From: a virus
Reading direction: 5' to 3' (one strand)
IMG/VR virus record: IMGVR_UViG_3300035687_000017
Span: 1 to 30,010 of that record
DNA: 30,010 bases
The translations under genes were made by a program, and so were the position numbers. Positions 1 through 6,340 of this stretch are shown here, piece after piece; the stretch's first letter is position 1; each line of letters starts with the position of its first letter. The notes beneath the pieces are model-generated. The model ran no database searches, was not told the DNA's origin, and was given only the letters and a program-made list of their open reading frames with translations.

Positions 1-86
1 GCTTGGCGCATGTGCGCCGCGTCGCCGAGGGCGACGACGACCTTCTGGGGCACTATCGCCGTGTAGCCGAAAACCTTCGCGCTCAT
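1..86 (-). CDS. Small hypothetical protein, 5' part only
   Basis: Only the first 28 codons are in the window; the gene runs off the left edge. The ATG at 86 overlaps the stop of the upstream gene in an ATGA arrangement, so the two are probably translationally coupled. The visible protein begins MSAKVFG, very like the MTAKVFG of its upstream neighbour, which hints at a shared N-terminal motif or a duplicated start, but the sequences diverge at once afterwards. No domain is recognisable and no function is proposed. Confidence 0.5.
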   Translation of the reverse strand, partial: MSAKVFGYTAIVPQKVVVALGDAAHMRQ

Positions 87-280
87 GGGGTGGGCTCCTT
101 CGTGACCTGCCCGTCCAGCTCCGCCTTCATCGTCATGAACTCGCCGATGACGCGCCGGACCACGTGCGTCGCCACGCTGACCTGCGTCGCGCTCGGCTCG
201 GGCTGCGCGGCCTCGCCGTAGATCTCGTCCAGGGCCGCCCGAACGAGCCTGTCCTCTGCGCCGAACACCTTCGCGGTCAT
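83..280 (-). CDS. Small hypothetical protein (65 aa)
   Basis: A 65-residue, mostly charged and probably helical protein with no signal peptide or membrane segment. The start is supported by a GAGGGAGA ribosome binding site just upstream of the ATG at 280. It is the first gene of a leftward pair. Tandem inverted-repeat sequences about 25 to 70 bp upstream (306-352) look like an operator and promoter region controlling it. It lies on the far side of the tRNA-half attachment site from the main element, so it may be flanking DNA, a second element or the other arm of the same element. I do not recognise the family. Confidence 0.6.
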   Translation of the reverse strand: MTAKVFGAEDRLVRAALDEIYGEAAQPEPSATQVSVATHVVRRVIGEFMTMKAELDGQVTKEPTP

Positions 281-305
281 GGGGGTCTCCCTCGGTGGTT
301 GCTCT

Positions 306-352
306 GTAGTGCATTACACTACGCCTCACCCACGCATTGTGCAATGCACTAC
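306..352. promoter_or_regulatory. Tandem operator-like inverted repeats upstream of the 83-280 gene
   Basis: Positions 306-322 form an inverted repeat, GTAGTG-CATTA-CACTAC. Positions 334-347 form a second, GCATTG-TG-CAATGC, followed by ACTAC. The blocks TGCATTACACTAC (310-322) and TGCAATGCACTAC (340-352) agree at 11 of 13 positions and are exactly 30 bp apart, close to three helical turns. This suggests two sites for the same dimeric regulator on one face of the DNA. The region is AT-richer than its surroundings and lies just upstream of a leftward gene with a good ribosome binding site. The regulator is not identified. Confidence 0.55.
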
Positions 353-374
353 GCGGAGGTTTTCGGCGGCGGGA

Positions 375-391
375 CTCACCAGGGACTCACG
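375..391. repeat. 17-bp direct repeat, left copy, flanking the tRNA-half core
   Basis: CTCACCAGGGACTCACG here matches 613-629 at 16 of 17 positions, in the same orientation. Each copy contains two ACTCAC-like half-sites 11 bp apart, so a protein could contact both on one face of the helix. The copies lie on opposite sides of the tRNA-Arg remnant (449-495). That is the layout expected for arm-type integrase sites in an attP region, but the role is inferred. Confidence 0.5.
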
Positions 392-448
392 AGGGGCCCG
401 ATCCGGCGGCCGGGAGCGGTCCGCACCCGGCTTGACCTGCTGTTGTTC

Positions 449-495
449 TGGCGCGCCCGGCAGGGATCGAACCTGCGACCGGCCGCTTAGAAGGC
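449..495 (-). other. Attachment-site core: 3' half of a tRNA-Arg(TCT) gene
   Basis: Read on the minus strand, this is the 3' part of a tRNA: anticodon loop CTTCTAA with anticodon TCT (491-489), the 3' strand of the anticodon stem, a five-base variable loop, a perfect GCAGG/CCTGC T-stem around TTCGATC, the acceptor strand CGGGCGC, the discriminator base and encoded CCA (451-449). Upstream of the anticodon loop the sequence pairs for only about three bases, then stops resembling a tRNA. No D-arm or 5' acceptor strand (expected GCGCCCG) is present, so this is not a functional tRNA gene. Such 3' halves are the usual cores used by tyrosine-integrase elements. The intact gene should lie at the other junction. 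Confidence 0.8.
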
Positions 496-524
496 ACTTT
501 TAGGCCCGTTCTGCTGCGTCCTGG

Positions 525-592
525 TGGGTCCCGGTGCGTCGTTACCGGGTGGTGCCGCTAGTTGGGGAGTCCCGCTGGGTCCGGTTGGGTCC
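525..592. repeat. Three TGGGTCC repeats next to the attachment core
   Basis: TGGGTCC occurs at 525-531, 576-582 and 586-592, each followed by CGG or GG; the last two are a 10-bp tandem. They lie between the tRNA-half core and the last gene of the transfer-like operon. Possible roles are excisionase or integrase accessory sites, or clt-like sites for the TraB-type translocase encoded nearby. The rest of 496-624 contains no credible gene. Confidence 0.4.
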
Positions 593-612
593 GGGTGTGG
601 CTGTACTAGCGC

Positions 613-629
613 CTCACCAGTGACTCACG
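613..629. repeat. 17-bp direct repeat, right copy
   Basis: CTCACCAGTGACTCACG repeats the 375-391 sequence with a single mismatch, in the same orientation, 238 bp away and on the other side of the tRNA-half core. It overlaps the stop codon of the 625-942 gene, so regulator gene end and putative arm site share sequence. Confidence 0.5.
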
Positions 630-942
630 CCCTGACGCAGCCGCCGCGTCCGCAGATGAACATCGGCCCGGCTGAAGGCTCTGGACGCCGGTAGAAGAAC
701 CCGATCGGGAACCCGGTCAGGAACGACAGCCGGTGAAGCTGGTCTTGTGTCGGGGTCCGGATCCCGGCCTCCCACTCGTCCACCATCGGCTCAGCACCAC
801 CGCACGCCTCGTCGACCTCAGGTCCGTACAGGCCGCGTATGTCGAGTGCCTGCGTGATGCGTTCGGGTTGGATGCCGTTCCGCTCTTCCCGCTGGTTCTC
901 CAGGGTCCGTTCATAGCGCTGCCGGTCGCTGAGCTTCCTCAC
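625..942 (-). CDS. XRE-type helix-turn-helix DNA-binding protein
   Basis: A 105-residue protein probably acting as a transcriptional regulator. After a basic N-terminus, the stretch from about residue 25 to 85 has the pattern of a Cro/C1-type five-helix domain: a helix ending in DIRGLYGPEVDEA, then VDEWEAG in the place of the usual xxWExG signature, then the PT..QL.RLSFLTGFPIGFF helix that commonly closes these domains. The C-terminus carries CGRGGC, a possible metal or disulfide pair. The GTG start at 942 is chosen because AAGGAGG lies just upstream; the open frame extends further but without a ribosome binding site. It is the last gene before the attachment core, a common place for element regulators. 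Target sites are unknown. Confidence 0.7.
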   Translation of the reverse strand: MRKLSDRQRYERTLENQREERNGIQPERITQALDIRGLYGPEVDEACGGAEPMVDEWEAGIRTPTQDQLHRLSFLTGFPIGFFYRRPEPSAGPMFICGRGGCVRA

Positions 943-991
943 GCCATCCTCCTTGTCGTGCGCGCGGCCAGGGTCAGGAACTCCACCAGCG

Positions 992-1273
992 TCACGACGT
1001 GCCATCCCTAAGGATGTAGTGCGCCTCCGCGCTCTCCATGCGCGTCACGCGAGAGTCCACGCCGAGCAGCTCACAAAGCGCGGCGTACTGGTGTGCCACC
1101 TCCACCGCCGCCATCGCGCCATTGAAGCGGACGGCGATGCGGCGGCCACTCACGTGATCCTCCGACCAGTCGATCTGCTCAATGTCAGGGAAGGGGATGC
1201 GCTCGCCGTCCGTGGTGAGGACGGTCCACGGCCCGTCAGCCTTTCGCGCTACCGACTTGGCGCGCCTGGTCAT
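992..1273 (-). CDS. Hypothetical protein (93 aa)
   Basis: A soluble 93-residue protein with a basic N-terminus, then an alternating strand-like pattern (PWTVLTTDGERIPFPDIEQIDW and RRIAVRFNGAMAAVEVAHQYAALCELLG). This suggests a small alpha/beta fold, but no family is recognised. The ATG at 1273 has GGAAGGA at a suitable distance. It sits between two other unknown genes in the leftward operon, with 38- and 49-bp gaps, so it is probably cotranscribed with the transfer-like genes upstream. Confidence 0.6.
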   Translation of the reverse strand: MTRRAKSVARKADGPWTVLTTDGERIPFPDIEQIDWSEDHVSGRRIAVRFNGAMAAVEVAHQYAALCELLGVDSRVTRMESAEAHYILRDGTS

Positions 1274-1311
1274 GCCACGTCCTTCCTTCTCGCTCCACGA
1301 GGACTCCGCGC

Positions 1312-1719
1312 TCATGGGCGCGGCGGACGTGTGAGAGGCCGCGCCTTCGCGGTCCAGGTGACCACCGCGGTGCGTGCTTCCGGGGAGTCCTCCGCGACGA
1401 CATGGTCGACGCGCCGACCGGTCGACCAGTCCACCTCGGCGGACCAGACGACCGTCTCGTACGGGCGGGTGAAGACGCCGACACCGGCATTGTCGGCGTT
1501 GAGCCGCAGCCGGTACCGCAGCAGCGCCCGATTCGACTTCCGCCCGGCGGGCGTCTTCCACTCTGTCGCGGCGAACGCCAGGGTCACGGTGACGTCGACG
1601 GGGTCGGGCCCGATCCGGTCCGCGGCGCGCCGCAGCCCGTCCGCGAGTCGCTGCCGGGGTGTCACGGGTGCCCACTCGGCGTCGAGCAGGTTGCCGGTGT
1701 AGATGTACTCGTCGGTCAT
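1312..1719 (-). CDS. Hypothetical protein (135 aa)
   Basis: A 135-residue soluble protein without recognised domains. Its middle alternates polar and hydrophobic residues (VDVTVTLAFAATEWKTPAGRKS, then LLRYRLRLNADNAGVGVFTRPYETVVWSAEVDW), suggesting a beta-sheet domain, and it ends in a proline-rich tail. The ATG at 1719 is preferred over the upstream methionine because GAGGGG precedes it and composition changes there. It lies in the distal part of the leftward operon with other short unknown genes. Confidence 0.6.
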   Translation of the reverse strand: MTDEYIYTGNLLDAEWAPVTPRQRLADGLRRAADRIGPDPVDVTVTLAFAATEWKTPAGRKSNRALLRYRLRLNADNAGVGVFTRPYETVVWSAEVDWSTGRRVDHVVAEDSPEARTAVVTWTAKARPLTRPPRP

Positions 1720-1752
1720 GGCGTCGGCGTCCCCTCGGTTCGGTTCACGCAC

Positions 1753-2148
1753 TCACCCCCACAGTCTGGGCTCATTCCGTGCGTACTTTTCCATGACGCT
1801 GTTCCACGGACCGGCGAGCGCCTCGTACTGCTCCGGAGTGATCAGGTCACGCACCACCTCGGCGGACACGGCGCACCAGGCGGCGTCCGCCGCGTCTACC
1901 GCGTCCACGGGAGCGGCCGGAACGGCACGCCAGGCGGCGGACCGGGCGGCATCCAGAGCGGCGGACCGTCCGGCGGCCCGGGCGGCGGACCCGGTGATGA
2001 CCCAGGCGTCGACCCGGACTACGCGCCAGGCGGCTGCCAGCGCCTCGACCTCATCGGGCGTCAGCCGCTGGGCACGGGTGATCACTGCCGCGACGGCATC
2101 CCCGTTCGGTCCGAACGCCGCGCTGTCCGGTGTCGCCTCGCTGCTCAT
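1753..2148 (-). CDS. Ala/Trp-rich hypothetical protein (131 aa)
   Basis: A 131-residue protein whose central part (roughly residues 40-100) is an alanine-rich run with spaced Asp, Arg and Trp, such as AARAAGRSAALDAARSAAW and VDAVDAADAAW. Loose Ala-rich periodic helices like this recur in actinobacterial and actinophage proteins of unknown function. The C-terminus is more normal (LITPEQYEALAGPWNSVMEKY). The ATG at 2148 has a GAGGGAG site and overlaps the stop of the Mrr-like nuclease gene in an ATGA arrangement, so the two are probably translationally coupled. A role linked to the nuclease is possible but not shown. Confidence 0.6.
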   Translation of the reverse strand: MSSEATPDSAAFGPNGDAVAAVITRAQRLTPDEVEALAAAWRVVRVDAWVITGSAARAAGRSAALDAARSAAWRAVPAAPVDAVDAADAAWCAVSAEVVRDLITPEQYEALAGPWNSVMEKYARNEPRLWG

Positions 2149-2759
2149 GCTGCTCCCTCTGTCAGTTCCGGCCAGCCGTCGGTCATCCACGACGCCAGAC
2201 CATCATGGTCCACACACACGATCCCGTGCCGCTCCGCGAACGCCAGCGCTGCCGGCGTGAACCGGGATGCGGTCGTCACGAACACGGCCACGTCCGCGCC
2301 GTGCTCGGCCCAGCAGGTGCCGTTGAACGTCTGCAACGCCGGGGAGCCGATCGGCTGCTGGTAGTCCTTCACCTGCACGACGACCCTGCGGCCGTCCGGC
2401 AGCCTGCCGGTCACATCCGCCCCCAGGTCCCCGGCGCCGCCGCACACCTGCACGTCGGTGCAGCCGTCGTCTTCGAGGAGGCGGCCGACCAGCTCCTCCA
2501 CCTGGCGCGGGTCGAGCTGGTCGAGCGTGTTGGCGGAGTGGTCGCGGGCGTACCGCTCGGCCACCGCGTGTGTGGCGGCGCGGTGCCGCCACCACACCAC
2601 CCCCGCCGCGAGCAGAAGCACCACCGCGACGGCCGCTGTCGTGACGCCGGGGTGCGCGCGGACCGCTGTCACGACCACCGTGACCGCCTTCCACAGCAGC
2701 CACCCCACCACCAGTACAGCCACCAGCCGGAGCTGTCTGCGGGACCTCCGGGGCGCCAT
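2145..2759 (-). CDS. Membrane-anchored Mrr-like restriction endonuclease domain protein
   Basis: A 204-residue protein with two predicted membrane helices (about residues 11-33 and 40-58) followed by a cytoplasmic Mrr/PD-(D/E)XK nuclease-like domain. The fold is suggested by an early helix containing VEELVGRLLEDDG (about 87-99), then GAGDLGADV with D115 and VVVQVKDY with Q129-V-K131, the D...QxK pattern of Mrr-type enzymes, and a later strand ADVAVFVTTASRFTPAA. Family members cut DNA, some only when it is modified; the substrate here is unknown. The ATG shares a base with the stop of the TraB/FtsK-like gene (TGATG), so it is translated with the translocase. It could serve entry exclusion, defence or processing of transferred DNA; none is demonstrated. 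Confidence 0.75.
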   Translation of the reverse strand: MAPRRSRRQLRLVAVLVVGWLLWKAVTVVVTAVRAHPGVTTAAVAVVLLLAAGVVWWRHRAATHAVAERYARDHSANTLDQLDPRQVEELVGRLLEDDGCTDVQVCGGAGDLGADVTGRLPDGRRVVVQVKDYQQPIGSPALQTFNGTCWAEHGADVAVFVTTASRFTPAALAFAERHGIVCVDHDGLASWMTDGWPELTEGAA

Positions 2760-4756
2760 CAGGCGGGCTCGCCGTGCTCGGCGCCCTCGGCGGGGCCAGC
2801 GGCCCACCAGCCGGGGCGGGCCTTGTGCACCTTCCCGGCGCGTTCCAGGCGGGCCAGCTCCGGCGACACCGTTGTCCGGTCCAGGCCGAGGTCGTCGCCG
2901 ATCTTCGACGGTGTCGCGTGCTCCACGCCTTGGAGGTAGGCGACGATGCGGGCGCCGACGGTGGGCGCGGACGGGGCGTCGGACAGGGGTATGACGGTGC
3001 GTTCCGGTTTGAGGCCCCGCGCCGCGTCGAGGGCGTCCCGGCTCATCTCGTCCAGCGGCACCGTGGTGCCCTCGGTGGACCAGCGGACCGGGTCGGGGTC
3101 GAAGTAGGAGCGGAACAGCGCGGGCCGCATCGACGCGCCCAAGGTGTAGCCGAGCCCGCCCGTCGGTGAGCCGTCCTTGAAGCGGCGCGGAATCTTGTAC
3201 GGGTCGACGCCCGAGTCGTCCATCGCCGCCAAACCGGACACCTGGCCGGACAGCCGGTCGGCGGTGCGGAACACCACCACGTTCCCCGACGTGAGACCGG
3301 CCCGGAGCGGGGTCGAGTTCCCGAGCTGGGACAGCAGCGGCACCTGCGCGACGAACGTCAACGCGATACCCACCTTCCGGCCCGTGTTCACGATGTCCGC
3401 CGCGTTCTCCGCCGCGCCCTTGATCTTCATGACCTGCGGCGCCTCTTCGATGGTGATGGCCAGCAGCGGCATGTCGGTGGACGGCTCGAAGTGCTTCATG
3501 CCGTGCCGGGCCCGGCCTGCAACGTCGGTCCAGTCCATGGTCGCCATGTACCGGGCGCGGCTACGCATGACGGCCAGCGCCCACTGCAGCATCGCCGCCC
3601 CACCCTCCGGGGTGTCCACGGACAGGGCCACGTTGCCCATCCACTCCGGGAACGACATGCCGCCCTGGGGGCAGCAGATCCACGAGCTGATCAGCCCACC
3701 GGAGTGACGTTCGGTGGCGAGCTTGGTGCCGACGAACATGGACTTCCCGGAGCCGGTCGCGCCCGCGATGAGGGAGTGGACAGCGCCGGAGCCGGGCTGC
3801 CAGTAGCGGAGGTAGGCGAGGTCCCCGTCGTGGTACGGCCCGATGGGGGCGATGCCTTCCGTCACGTCGAGCTGCGGCCCCGGCCACACCTGCGGAACTT
3901 CGAGCATGTTGCTCTTGAGCACGGCGATCCTCGCCTGCGCGGCGTTGTAGTCCTCGGTGGGCTCCACGACCACCGAGGACATGGGCAGCCGGTACGCCGA
4001 CGCGATGCGGGCGGCAGCGTTGACGGCGTCGGCGGTGGTGTGCTTCCCCGGGTCGAGTTCGATGGTCGCCGACCAGTTGCCGGTGTCGGCGGCGGGCAGG
4101 TAGTCGGTGAGCGCGGCGCCGGGCAGGGGCTTCCCGTCGGCGCTGACCCGGTCGGTCCAGATGGTGAGCCAGTCGCCGGGCCGTTCGGTGGCGCGGGCGC
4201 GGTGATGCCACCACCACGGCCCACCCCACGCGAGGACACCGACCGCGAGCAGGCCCGGCATCGGCGGACCCGACCCGACCGCGGCGGCGACGGTGAGCCA
4301 CAGGCCCGCGGCCGTGTACAGGGACCACACCCACAGCAGTTGCCGGCGGGTGCAGGCCTTGCGGCGCGCGGCTGGTCTGGTGGCGACCCGCTGGCGACTG
4401 ACTGCCGCCGCCGGGTTGAGTCCGTGCAGCCACCAGGCCAGTGCGGTGCTGCCGAGGAGGGCGAGAGTGAGGGCGGTGGCGTATCCCTTGTCCGCGCCGG
4501 ACAGAACAGCCCCGGCGACCTGCAGGACGATCGCCGCGTACAGGGGGGCGAGGCCCCTGCGGTGGGCCCAGCCGCGGCGGCCGGTCCACCGGGTGGCGGT
4601 GGCTGCCCCGCGCAGCATCACGCCGGGCAGCCACTCGGGGCGCATGGCCCGCTGGTAGGCGCGCATCGTCGCGCGGCGTTCCCGCCGCCCCATCTTGCCG
4701 GTGAATGCGGGCGGCAGGAACGGTGCCATGGTCGGCGTGATGCGTGCGCGGGCCAT
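2759..4756 (-). CDS. TraB/FtsK-like membrane DNA translocase
   Basis: A 665-residue protein resembling the FtsK/SpoIIIE-type transfer ATPases of Streptomyces conjugative elements, which pump double-stranded DNA. The N-terminus is basic. Hydrophobic segments lie at about residues 68-112 and 140-184. A linker precedes the motor domain, with Walker A GATGSGKS at 332-339 and a Walker B-like LLAITIEEAP at about 431-440. A conserved-looking TGRKVGIALTFVAQVP segment follows at about 458-473. The last 70 residues (598-650, PTVGARIVAYLQG to KIGDDLGLDRTTVSPELARLERAGKV) form a winged helix that could read specific DNA repeats. The ATG at 4756 lies 5 bp after the upstream stop, and the large frame upstream of it is antisense-like sequence overlapping another gene. 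FtsK-like translocases also occur in some actinophages, so conjugation is inferred, not proven. Confidence 0.85.
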   Translation of the reverse strand: MARARITPTMAPFLPPAFTGKMGRRERRATMRAYQRAMRPEWLPGVMLRGAATATRWTGRRGWAHRRGLAPLYAAIVLQVAGAVLSGADKGYATALTLALLGSTALAWWLHGLNPAAAVSRQRVATRPAARRKACTRRQLLWVWSLYTAAGLWLTVAAAVGSGPPMPGLLAVGVLAWGGPWWWHHRARATERPGDWLTIWTDRVSADGKPLPGAALTDYLPAADTGNWSATIELDPGKHTTADAVNAAARIASAYRLPMSSVVVEPTEDYNAAQARIAVLKSNMLEVPQVWPGPQLDVTEGIAPIGPYHDGDLAYLRYWQPGSGAVHSLIAGATGSGKSMFVGTKLATERHSGGLISSWICCPQGGMSFPEWMGNVALSVDTPEGGAAMLQWALAVMRSRARYMATMDWTDVAGRARHGMKHFEPSTDMPLLAITIEEAPQVMKIKGAAENAADIVNTGRKVGIALTFVAQVPLLSQLGNSTPLRAGLTSGNVVVFRTADRLSGQVSGLAAMDDSGVDPYKIPRRFKDGSPTGGLGYTLGASMRPALFRSYFDPDPVRWSTEGTTVPLDEMSRDALDAARGLKPERTVIPLSDAPSAPTVGARIVAYLQGVEHATPSKIGDDLGLDRTTVSPELARLERAGKVHKARPGWWAAGPAEGAEHGEPA

Positions 4757-4761
4757 GCCGG

Positions 4762-5679
4762 TCAGCCGCCCGTGTAGAACTGCCGGTTGGCGACCACGTC
4801 GCGGTGCTCGAGGATCGCCCCGTGCCGCTTGCGGACACCCTGCAGCGCGGCCTCGTTGGCGGCGTGCTCGTTCTCGGCGGCCTGCAGGAGCGCCCGGTGG
4901 GCGTTCATGCGGGACTCGACGGCTTCCCCGACGGTGCCGAGCTCGGCGAGGGTGTCGGGGTCGACCTCCATCTCGGAGAGGGACGCGACGGTTTCGTCGA
5001 TGCGCTGCACGTCTTGTTCGGCGCGCTGCATTCCGGCTTGCGCGTCGTCGACCTCGTCGGCGGACCGCTTGATGTCGGCTTCGAGCTGCTGCTCGTAGTC
5101 GTCCATGGAGTTGATGTCGGCGGTGCGGGTGGTGGTGGCCACGGGGGTGTTCTCCTTCGGTTGGGTGGTGCCGTTGTGGGTGGGGTCGGGTACGGCGGTG
5201 AGGGTCGGCGGCGGGGTGTCGGGTCGCGCGGGGGTGTTGGCCACCGGGTGCTGGTCGGGGTTGTCGGGTGCCGGGTCGACGTTGGCGGTGTCGGCCTTGC
5301 CACCGAAGCGGGCGCGGGCCCGTTCCTTGCCTTCCGGCCAGCCGCGTCGCCATCCGGCGGCGAACTCGCGGCGGACGACACCGGTTCCGGCGACCACAGC
5401 GGCCGTGCCGGTGGCGACCCGGCGGCCGACACCCGCGCCACGACCGGTGCCCGTCGCCACATAGCGGCTCCGCGTCGTCGTGGTCGTCCCGCCGCGGCCG
5501 GTGGACACCCTCGAACCGGCGCCGCCGACATGTCCCGGCGGAGCATGCCCGCCGGAGCCGTGGCCACCACCACGGCGGCCCTGGATCAGCCGCTTCGTGG
5601 CCGCCGTGGCGTCCTCCGTAGCCCGTTTGAAGCCGTACAGCATCCCACCCAAGACGAGCAGGATCATGATCGGTTCCAT
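4762..5679 (-). CDS. Membrane and coiled-coil protein of the transfer-like operon
   Basis: A 305-residue protein with three zones. Residues 1-20 are a hydrophobic anchor (MEPIMILLVLGGMLYGF). Residues 30-175 are a low-complexity Gly/Thr/Arg/Pro region containing a basic stretch. Residues 190-300 are a charged, heptad-like coiled coil (YEQQLEADIKRSADEVDDA and onward). GGAGGA precedes the ATG at 5679. The order small membrane protein, this gene, TraB-like gene resembles the spd-tra arrangement of actinobacterial mobile elements, so a scaffold or spreading role at the membrane is a reasonable guess. A second in-frame start with its own strong ribosome binding site lies at 5142, so a separate C-terminal product may also be made. 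Confidence 0.65.
   Translation of the reverse strand: MEPIMILLVLGGMLYGFKRATEDATAATKRLIQGRRGGGHGSGGHAPPGHVGGAGSRVSTGRGGTTTTTRSRYVATGTGRGAGVGRRVATGTAAVVAGTGVVRREFAAGWRRGWPEGKERARARFGGKADTANVDPAPDNPDQHPVANTPARPDTPPPTLTAVPDPTHNGTTQPKENTPVATTTRTADINSMDDYEQQLEADIKRSADEVDDAQAGMQRAEQDVQRIDETVASLSEMEVDPDTLAELGTVGEAVESRMNAHRALLQAAENEHAANEAALQGVRKRHGAILEHRDVVANRQFYTGG
5140..5155 (-). promoter_or_regulatory. Internal ribosome binding site and GTG start inside the 4762-5679 gene
   Basis: On the minus strand, GAAGGAGAA is followed after a normal spacing by GTG at 5142, in the frame of the surrounding gene. Translation from it would give a 126-residue protein (4762-5142) consisting almost only of the coiled-coil domain, without the membrane anchor and disordered linker. 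The site is stronger than many real starts in this window. Confidence 0.5.
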
Positions 5680-5693
5680 CGGTCAGTCCTCCA

Positions 5694-6134
5694 TCAGTGA
5701 ATGCCGAACAGGGCGCCGACGGCCATACCGGCGGCGGTGGCCACACCGTTCACGACAGACGTGCCGACCTGGCCAGCCAAGCCGGGGATCATGGCCACGG
5801 TCACCGGCACGAACGCGGCGGCCACCAACGTCCGGCCCGTCACCTTGTTCTGCCACAGGGCCACCGTCACCAAGGCGATCGCGACGATGGCCACGACACT
5901 GGTAGCCACGACACCACCCAACTGGCCGACGAACTGCGCGACGACGCCGTCCACGTACACCGCCGTGCGGTGCAGCCAGCTCGCCAGCCCCGACCCGGCG
6001 AGCCCCGACATCCCGGCGATGACCAGCACCGCGACGATCCGGGGCTGCCACCGGCCCGCCACGAACCACATGATCGCGGCGACGACGAGACACACCAGCC
6101 CTGCGCCCGCCGAAATCCCCGCCCCTGCCGTCAT
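5694..6134 (-). CDS. Multi-pass membrane protein, spread-protein-like
   Basis: A 146-residue integral membrane protein with about four hydrophobic helices (near residues 8-24, 30-47, 60-95 and 105-140) and short polar loops. In TraB-type elements, small membrane proteins encoded next to the translocase (Spd proteins) support movement of the plasmid between hyphal compartments; position and topology fit, sequence alone does not prove it. The ATG at 6134 has AAAGG upstream and overlaps the preceding gene by ATGA. The long frame on the opposite strand is an artefact of GC bias. Confidence 0.65.
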   Translation of the reverse strand: MTAGAGISAGAGLVCLVVAAIMWFVAGRWQPRIVAVLVIAGMSGLAGSGLASWLHRTAVYVDGVVAQFVGQLGGVVATSVVAIVAIALVTVALWQNKVTGRTLVAAAFVPVTVAMIPGLAGQVGTSVVNGVATAAGMAVGALFGIH

Positions 6135-6340
6135 GACGTCTGCCTTTCCTTCTCGTGGATGAACTCCTCCAGTGCGGACCGGATCCGGTTCCACACCTGG
6201 TCGTGCGGTGGCGCCAGGGCCCGAAGGCGGCTGAACGCGACCTGCGCCTGCCCCTGCGGGTCGGCGGCCTGGGCCATCTGCGTGGCGTAGTACTCCATCT
6301 GGCGGGTGGCCCGGCGGACCTGCCGGGGCGTCATCGTCAC
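6131..6340 (-). CDS. Small helical hypothetical protein (69 aa)
   Basis: A 69-residue protein rich in Gln, Arg and Ala (TPRQVRRATRQMEYYATQMAQAADPQGQAQVAFSR as spaced segments), predicted to be alpha-helical and soluble. The GTG at 6340 overlaps the upstream stop (GTGA), and an alternative ATG lies two codons downstream. Its own stop overlaps the following start. This tight packing indicates one polycistronic unit. No family is recognised. Confidence 0.6.
   Translation of the reverse strand: MTMTPRQVRRATRQMEYYATQMAQAADPQGQAQVAFSRLRALAPPHDQVWNRIRSALEEFIHEKERQTS

Noticed and set aside
449-525. A complete tRNA gene
   Set aside because: Only the anticodon loop, T-arm and acceptor 3' strand are present. 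There is no D-arm or 5' acceptor strand within tRNA distance, and the anticodon stem pairs for only three bases.
1926-2040. Gly/Pro collagen-like repeat protein on the plus strand
   Set aside because: It is the antisense reading of the Ala-rich stretch of the 1753-2148 gene, which has a ribosome binding site and overlapping neighbours.
4757-5746. N-terminal extension of the TraB/FtsK-like protein to 995 residues
   Set aside because: The extension overlaps the 4762-5679 gene in another frame, is a His/Arg/Pro-rich composition artefact, and has no ribosome binding site.
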